Assembly: GCA_035528895.1 (NCBI GenBank)
Contig: DATKXS010000100.1
Span: forward strand, 1-10,078
DNA from: UBA8522 sp035528895
GTDB lineage: Bacteria > Acidobacteriota > Aminicenantia > Aminicenantales > UBA8522
DNA: 10,078 nt
Direction of reading: 5' to 3'
Part shown: piece by piece, positions 6,110 to 10,078 of the stretch
Layout: every line of letters begins with the position of its first letter
Numbering within the stretch: the stretch's first letter is position 1
The notes under the pieces: generated by a model
The model's input: the letters and a program-made list of their open reading frames with translations, nothing else
Database searches by the model: none
What the model was told of the DNA's origin: nothing
Made by a program: the position numbers and the translations under genes

Positions 6110-6134
6110 CATAGAACGCCGTTTTGACTATATT
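6106..6134 (+). promoter_or_regulatory. Strong predicted promoter of the LD-carboxypeptidase gene, overlapping the permease stop codon
   Basis: A perfect TTGACA (6106-6111), exactly 17 bases, then TATATT (6129-6134, five of six). The TGA stop codon of the permease (6107-6109) lies inside the -35 box. Transcription would begin near 6141, giving a leader of only about 23 bases. This is the best promoter match in the window and suggests the peptidase is expressed independently of the permease. Confidence 0.6.
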
Positions 6135-6141
6135 GAATTTT

Positions 6142-6163
6142 CCCCCTCCAGGGGGTCGTCCCC
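6142..6163 (+). promoter_or_regulatory. Two mutually exclusive hairpins over the ribosome binding region of the LD-carboxypeptidase mRNA
   Basis: CCCCC (6142-6146) can pair with GGGGG (6151-6155) around a TCCA loop. Alternatively GGGG (6152-6155) can pair with CCCC (6160-6163) around TCGT. Both use the same G-run, the only Shine-Dalgarno-like sequence before the ATG at 6164, and together they fill nearly the whole predicted leader. The pairing is seen; a regulatory effect is inferred. Confidence 0.4.
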
Positions 6164-7135
6164 ATGCCATATAATGACCCCAGTCCCATCGACAAAATCT
6201 GCTTCATCGCCCCCTCCACCCGGCTTTCCGCCAAGGGCAAACCTCATCTCGACAAGCTAGTCCGCCTTTTAAGCCGGGCCCTGGGCGTAACGGACATTTA
6301 CCTGAGCCCCTATCTTTTTACCAGTCATAAACTTATCGAACACATAACGGCATCAGCGGAGGAACGATCGAGAGAATTCAAGGCGGTCATCCGGGAGTAT
6401 GACCTGATCGCTTCGGTAGCCGGGGGGACGGGTGCAGAGGACCTTGTCTTCAAGATCGACCGGGCGGATTTCCGGGTCATCAAAGAGCGCCGGCCGGTCT
6501 TCATCGGTTTTTCTGATTTCACCTTCCTGCTGAACGAGATCTATTCCCGCTGTCGTGTCCCCGGCATTATCTTTCCGTCTTTGAGATTGACCAAGGGGAA
6601 TTCCCAAAAGATCCTGGCTCTCCTGGCCGGCGGCGAGGCCACCTATACGGGGTCGTTCTGGTTGACCGCTCCGCCGGTCCGGAAGATCTCGGGGATTCCC
6701 ATCGGCGGGAACCTGACCACCTTTGTCAACTTCTTGAATCGGCAAGAACCGCCCCGGCTGAACTGGCGGAAACACATCCTTTTCATCGAGGACCTCGGGA
6801 TCGACCTGGAGGACCTCCACCGGCTGCTGGCGGCCTTGAGGAGGCACAAGGCTTTCAAGGGAATCAAGGCCCTGGTGGTCGGCTCATTGAGCGCGGGCGG
6901 TGGCTCTCTGCAGGTCAGGGAGTTTCAGACTAAAGCCCTGATCTTCATCAACGCCTATCTGAGCGAGGTCTTGAAGATGCGGCAAAAACAGGGCCGTCCG
7001 TTGCCGATCCTCGTCGCCCTCAGTTACGGCCACAAGATATTCCGGAACCTCCCGGCCATACCATTAGGCGGTTATGTTAGCATCACCAAATCGAAGAAGA
7101 TGATCTTCCGGCTGTCGAAAAAGCCGAAAACCTGA
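6164..7135 (+). CDS. LD-carboxypeptidase / microcin C7 immunity-type peptidase (family S66)
   Basis: Serine carboxypeptidase that removes the terminal D-alanine from murein tetrapeptides (LdcA) or cleaves acyl-linked substrates such as processed microcin C7 (MccF). The 323-residue length is typical and there is no signal peptide, in keeping with cytosolic peptidoglycan recycling. The Ser-Glu-His triad can be placed: S117 in the nucleophile motif FIGFSDFT (113-120), E209 in LFIEDLG (206-212), and H290 in SYGHKIFRNLPAIPLGG (287-303). The N-terminal KICFIAPST, the ASVAGGTGAEDL segment and GGNLTTFVNF (181-190) are also family features. Compared with classical members the GG(Y)GS motif reads AGGTGAED. 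It ends 24 bases before the convergent amidohydrolase gene. Choice between LdcA-like and MccF-like is not possible from sequence; no microcin genes are nearby. Confidence 0.91.
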   Translation: MPYNDPSPIDKICFIAPSTRLSAKGKPHLDKLVRLLSRALGVTDIYLSPYLFTSHKLIEHITASAEERSREFKAVIREYDLIASVAGGTGAEDLVFKIDRADFRVIKERRPVFIGFSDFTFLLNEIYSRCRVPGIIFPSLRLTKGNSQKILALLAGGEATYTGSFWLTAPPVRKISGIPIGGNLTTFVNFLNRQEPPRLNWRKHILFIEDLGIDLEDLHRLLAALRRHKAFKGIKALVVGSLSAGGGSLQVREFQTKALIFINAYLSEVLKMRQKQGRPLPILVALSYGHKIFRNLPAIPLGGYVSITKSKKMIFRLSKKPKT

Positions 7136-7159
7136 ATCGTTCGCTCTATCTTGCTTTTT

Positions 7160-7945
7160 TTACCCGTTGGACAGCCCGATTTTTTGACGCATCTCCGCCA
7201 GGGATTCCGCGAAGGCGCGGCGCAGCCTGTTCAGCGCCGCGATGTTGGGGGTCCGGTCGGCGTTCCGGCAGAGCTTTTCGTTGGTCTCCTGGAGGAGGGC
7301 CGGCACCCTGTTCCCTTCCCTCTTAAGGGAGTTGACCGAGTGCGCGGCGCAGATGTGACCGTAGGTCGTGTCGTATTCTGATCCGTTGACCGTAACCTTC
7401 ACCTCGGGCAGGCGTTTTCGGAGGGCTTCGGCGTAGACTTCTACGATCATATCCGGGCAGAAATATCGGGGCTTGCCATCGATCTCCGTGACCTGAAAAT
7501 TCATCAGGTCGATCTGGTTGTCCGACATCCCCCGGGTGGAGACGGTGGAATGGCCGTCCAGGAGGAAGAGCTTACCGCGTTCGATCTCCTCGCTGATCGC
7601 CTGGTTAAAGGGATGTAGGTATTTTTTGGACATGAATTCCCGCAGTTTTTCCTCCGGTTCCCGGCCGGGCCGGTAGACAGGGATTCCGTAGACATCTTTC
7701 AAGGGGACGCTGTCGTCCAGGATATCCGGATGCCTGTTGCTTTCGAGGATCAGGCTGCAGTAGGGGAAGACGATCTGCTTGTTGTCGAGCAGGTCGCGAA
7801 AATCGTACAGCCAGTTGGTGTACCAGTCGACGTTCCTGATCAATCCCGGGAAATCGTCGGACAGGGAGTCCAGGGGAATGTCCTCGGGAATGACGATTCC
7901 GCTGTGCGGGATGACGACGAGGAGCTCTTTGAATTCTAGGGTCAT
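7160..7945 (-). CDS. N-formylglutamate amidohydrolase family protein (HutG/FGase-like metallohydrolase)
   Basis: Family members hydrolyse N-formyl-L-glutamate to formate and glutamate at the end of one histidine degradation route; some act on other N-acyl amino acids. From the chosen start it has 261 residues. Visible family motifs: VVIPHSG at 10-16, NVDWYT near 38-43, the LESNRHPD block at 67-74 (equivalent to the usual LNRDP), HPFN at 111-114, LLDGHS at 128-133 with likely metal-binding D130 and H132, and LLQETNEKL at 217-225. The frame is open to a GTG at 7981, but that codon lies inside the predicted promoter (7972-8000), so the ATG at 7945 is preferred. No other hut gene is in the window, so histidine catabolism is not supported by context. 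Convergent with the S66 peptidase, divergent from the DUF5916 gene. Confidence 0.85.
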   Translation of the reverse strand: MTLEFKELLVVIPHSGIVIPEDIPLDSLSDDFPGLIRNVDWYTNWLYDFRDLLDNKQIVFPYCSLILESNRHPDILDDSVPLKDVYGIPVYRPGREPEEKLREFMSKKYLHPFNQAISEEIERGKLFLLDGHSTVSTRGMSDNQIDLMNFQVTEIDGKPRYFCPDMIVEVYAEALRKRLPEVKVTVNGSEYDTTYGHICAAHSVNSLKREGNRVPALLQETNEKLCRNADRTPNIAALNRLRRAFAESLAEMRQKIGLSNG

Positions 7946-7971
7946 CGGCAGACCGGCGACTTTTTGGGATG

Positions 7972-8000
7972 AACATAACACAAGCTTCCGGAGGGGTCAA
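7972..8000 (-). promoter_or_regulatory. Predicted promoter of the amidohydrolase gene
   Basis: Minus-strand TTGACC (8000-7995), 17 bases, then TATGTT (7977-7972) preceded by an extended -10 TGT. Transcription would start near 7965, about 20 bases before the ATG at 7945. It rules out the alternative GTG at 7981. Pattern match only. Confidence 0.5.
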
Positions 8001-8037
8001 CGCCGTCCGGATAAAGAGGCTGCACAAGAGGACGATG

Positions 8038-8054
8038 GGATCATCTCGTGATCC
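8038..8054. promoter_or_regulatory. Palindrome in the divergent promoter region (possible operator)
   Basis: GGATCA-TCTCG-TGATCC is a perfect six-base inverted repeat with a five-base centre, lying between the divergent promoters at 7972-8000 and 8096-8124. The half-site spacing suits a dimeric helix-turn-helix regulator, but no regulator gene is in the window. Confidence 0.33.
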
Positions 8055-8095
8055 GGTTGTTCTTGGGCCGACTGAGACAGAAGTGGTGCGATGTG

Positions 8096-8124
8096 TTGAA
8101 AAAGCAAGCCCAAGGCAATAGAAT
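8096..8124 (+). promoter_or_regulatory. Predicted promoter of the DUF5916 gene
   Basis: TTGAAA (8096-8101), exactly 17 bases, TAGAAT (8119-8124); each box is five of six to consensus. Transcription would start near 8131, 38 bases before the ATG. A seven-base inverted repeat, CTTGGGC at 8062-8068 and GCCCAAG at 8108-8114, straddles the -35 box and could be a regulator site, though the spacing is wide. Confidence 0.5.
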
Positions 8125-8168
8125 ACACAGGGTTTAATGGCGAGACTTGATGTTTTGGTCCGTTAAGA

Positions 8169-10078
8169 ATGAGAATGACAAGGCTTTTATCCTTCATCCT
8201 GGCGGCAGCAGTCGTTATTTCACCCCCTGTTCTCGCCGTCCAGCTCAAAGCCGTCCGTGTCGATAAGGGACCCCGGATCGACGGCCTCCTCTCCGATCCG
8301 GTCTGGCAGTCGGCCGACGTCTTCACGGCCTTCCGGATGGCCGAGCCCGAGCCCAACCAGGACCCGACGGAGAAGACCGAACTGAGGATTCTGTTCGACG
8401 ATGCGAACCTTTACGTCGGCGTCTTCTGCTACGACGGCGAGCCTGCCCGTATTGCCGCCAACTCTCTGGCCCATGATGGCGGAGGCGGCCAGAGCGGCAT
8501 GGGCTTCAGGCATATCCCCCAGGGCGCGAGCGATGATGTCGTCCGCGTCCTGATCGACCCTTTCCAGGACAAGCGGACCGCCTACATCTTTTTCGTCAAC
8601 CCCCGCGGCGCCCGCGGGGAGGGGCTGATCTCGGGAGGAGAAGCCAGCCTCAACTGGGACGGCATCTGGGAGGCCAAGAGCCGCATCCTCGAGAACGGCT
8701 GGAGTGTAGAGATCAGGGTCCCGTTCAAAACCATCTCCTTCAAGCCGGGCCTGACCGTCTGGGGCGTCAACGTCGAGCGCGTCATCGCCCGCAAGCAGGA
8801 GACCATCCGGCTGTCTGGGACCAACAGGGACAGCAACTTCAACAACCCGATGGAAGCGGCCGGCCTGGAGGGAATCGAGGGCATCAAACAGGGCAAGGGA
8901 ATTACCTTTCGGCCATACGGACTTGTCGACAGCCTCAAGAACCACTCTGAGCCCGGCGGCGCCGGCGTCGACGCCCACGGCGGTTTCGACCTTTACAAGA
9001 ACTTCACGCCCAACCTTGTGGGGGTGGTCAGCTATAACATGGACTTCGCCGAGACCGAGGTCGACGAGCGCCGTATCAACCTGACCCGGTTTCCCCTGTT
9101 CTTCCCGGAAAAGAGGATGTTCTTCCTGGAGGGTTCGGAGACCTTCAACTTCAGCTCGAGCGTCAGCTTCCGGCCTTTCTTCAGCCGGACGATCGGGCTC
9201 TACGAGGGCGAGCAGGTCCCGGTCCTGTTCGGTACCAAGCTCTACGGCAAGATCGGCCGGACGAACCTGTCCGTCTTCGACGTCCAGACCAAGAAATATG
9301 GGGAGCTTCCGAGCACGAACTTTTTTGCCGCCCGGATGACCCAGGACATCTTTGCCGAGAGCAAAGTGGGTTGGATCTTCACCAACGGCACCCCGGCGGG
9401 CGAGAAGAACTCCCTGGCCGGCGCGGATTTCCAGTATTCGTCGTCGAAATTCAGGGGGAACAAGAACATCATGCTGGCCGCCTGGGCGGCTTACAACTGG
9501 AACGAAAAGGAAGAGGGCCGTCACCACGGCTTCGGCTTCCGGGCCGACTACCCCAACGACCTCTGGAACATCCAGAGCACCTACGCCTACTATGGAGAGT
9601 CCCTGGACCCGGGGATGGGCTACATGATGAGGCAGGGCATCCAGACGGCCTACGCCAGGGTGTCCTTTCAGCCGCGGCCGGGGACAGGCCTCCTCGGCCG
9701 GGGCGTCCGCCAGTTTTTCTTCCAGGCCAGTGGCGATTACTACTGGGACCTTGCGGGCAAGCTGGAGACGCGCCGGCTCGAACTTTCGCCCCTCAGCCTG
9801 AATACGGAGAGCGGCGAGCGCGCCGGGTTCGAGATCGTCGCCAACACCGATGTCCTGCCTTTTGACTTCGAGGTGGCCGAAGGGGTTATCCTGCCCGCCG
9901 GCCCCTACGATTTCACAAGCTATCGCCTCAACTTCAACACCGCGACCTACCGGCCGTACATCCTCGACCTGAGCTACAATTTCGGCGAGTTCTACTCGGG
10001 TCACTACGACGATGTGAATATCGGACTGGAGATTAAATACAAAGGCTACCTGAACCTGGAGCTGGACACCAACCTGGT
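8169..10078 (+). CDS. DUF5916 outer-membrane protein with CBM9-like N-terminal domain, partial (C-terminus off the right edge)
   Basis: Exported protein, 636 residues visible. Residues 1-23 are a signal peptide (MRMTRLL, hydrophobic core, cleavage after VLA at 21-23). Residues 27 to about 215 resemble a family 9 carbohydrate-binding fold: RIDGLLSDPVWQSA (36-49), TELRILFDDANLYVGVFCYD (70-89), WDGIWEAKSRILENGWSVEIRVPF (163-186). From about 245 the sequence is the DUF5916 part, rich in alternating aromatic strands as in an outer-membrane beta-barrel, with the family signature RFPLFFPEKRMFFLEGSETF (307-326) and FFSRTIG...VPVLFGTKLYGKIG (337-363). Full-length members are usually somewhat longer, so up to a few hundred residues may be missing. 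Function is unknown; a role in glycan or polymer handling at the outer membrane is often guessed. ATG at 8175 is an alternative start; both have weak ribosome binding sites. Confidence 0.9.
   Translation, partial: MRMTRLLSFILAAAVVISPPVLAVQLKAVRVDKGPRIDGLLSDPVWQSADVFTAFRMAEPEPNQDPTEKTELRILFDDANLYVGVFCYDGEPARIAANSLAHDGGGGQSGMGFRHIPQGASDDVVRVLIDPFQDKRTAYIFFVNPRGARGEGLISGGEASLNWDGIWEAKSRILENGWSVEIRVPFKTISFKPGLTVWGVNVERVIARKQETIRLSGTNRDSNFNNPMEAAGLEGIEGIKQGKGITFRPYGLVDSLKNHSEPGGAGVDAHGGFDLYKNFTPNLVGVVSYNMDFAETEVDERRINLTRFPLFFPEKRMFFLEGSETFNFSSSVSFRPFFSRTIGLYEGEQVPVLFGTKLYGKIGRTNLSVFDVQTKKYGELPSTNFFAARMTQDIFAESKVGWIFTNGTPAGEKNSLAGADFQYSSSKFRGNKNIMLAAWAAYNWNEKEEGRHHGFGFRADYPNDLWNIQSTYAYYGESLDPGMGYMMRQGIQTAYARVSFQPRPGTGLLGRGVRQFFFQASGDYYWDLAGKLETRRLELSPLSLNTESGERAGFEIVANTDVLPFDFEVAEGVILPAGPYDFTSYRLNFNTATYRPYILDLSYNFGEFYSGHYDDVNIGLEIKYKGYLNLELDTNL

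Noticed and set aside
7109..7126. CGGCT/AGCCG hairpin at the end of the S66 peptidase gene as an intrinsic terminator
   Set aside because: It lies within the coding sequence, has an eight-base loop, and the nearest T-run (7154-7160) is about 28 bases downstream.
4739..8000. A histidine-degradation or microcin-immunity cluster suggested by the HutG-like and MccF-like genes
   Set aside because: No hutH, hutU, hutI or microcin biosynthesis gene is present, the two genes are convergent with separate promoters, and both families have commoner housekeeping roles.
8220..10004. A 594-residue open frame on the minus strand opposite the DUF5916 gene
   Set aside because: It is antisense to a gene with a signal peptide, CBM9 and DUF5916 signatures. 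Its translation matches no family I recognise, and long open antisense frames are common in G+C-rich coding sequence.

Overview
The window is ordinary bacterial chromosome: G+C-rich, densely coding, with genes on both strands and short gaps. The only taxonomic hint is the right-hand gene, an exported DUF5916 protein with a CBM9-like N-terminus. That family is common in Acidobacteriota (including Aminicenantes-type lineages), Gemmatimonadota and Bacteroidota. With the amino-acid-degrading gene content I favour an Acidobacteriota/Aminicenantes-like environmental genome, at low confidence. No rRNA, tRNA, CRISPR array, complete insertion sequence or phage gene is visible.

Layout from left to right. 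(1) 1-924, minus: zinc-dependent alcohol/polyol dehydrogenase, cut by the left edge. (2) 1043-1692, minus: a VapBC/FitAB-type toxin-antitoxin pair whose reading frames overlap. (3) 1693-2022: a gap holding the vapB promoter, a short decayed remnant of an lsrF-like gene, and two candidate promoters plus a leader hairpin for the next gene. (4) 2023-3399, plus: tyrosine phenol-lyase. (5) 3563-4444, minus: an intact lsrF-type thiolase/aldolase. (6) 4445-4738: a divergent gap with a REP-like 24-bp inverted repeat and a 14-bp tandem duplication. (7) 4739-6109, plus: APC-family amino acid permease. (8) 6164-7135, plus: LD-carboxypeptidase (peptidase S66) with its own promoter overlapping the permease stop codon. 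(9) 7160-7945, minus: N-formylglutamate amidohydrolase-family protein. (10) 7946-8168: divergent promoters around a palindrome. (11) 8169 to the right edge, plus: DUF5916 outer-membrane protein.

Functionally the middle of the window fits amino acid and peptide scavenging. A permease could supply amino acids, tyrosine phenol-lyase converts tyrosine to phenol, pyruvate and ammonia, the S66 peptidase trims murein peptides, and the N-formylglutamate-type amidohydrolase deacylates an acyl-amino acid. The genes do not form one operon: almost every gene has its own recognisable TTGAC-type promoter, and orientations alternate. The lsrF gene has no other AI-2 (lsr) gene beside it, so its role here is uncertain.

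I found no clear new multi-gene system. The most unusual observations are the lsrF-tail remnant on the far side of the tyrosine phenol-lyase gene, the orphan lsrF, the REP-like element, and the two competing hairpins packed against the start codon of the S66 peptidase.
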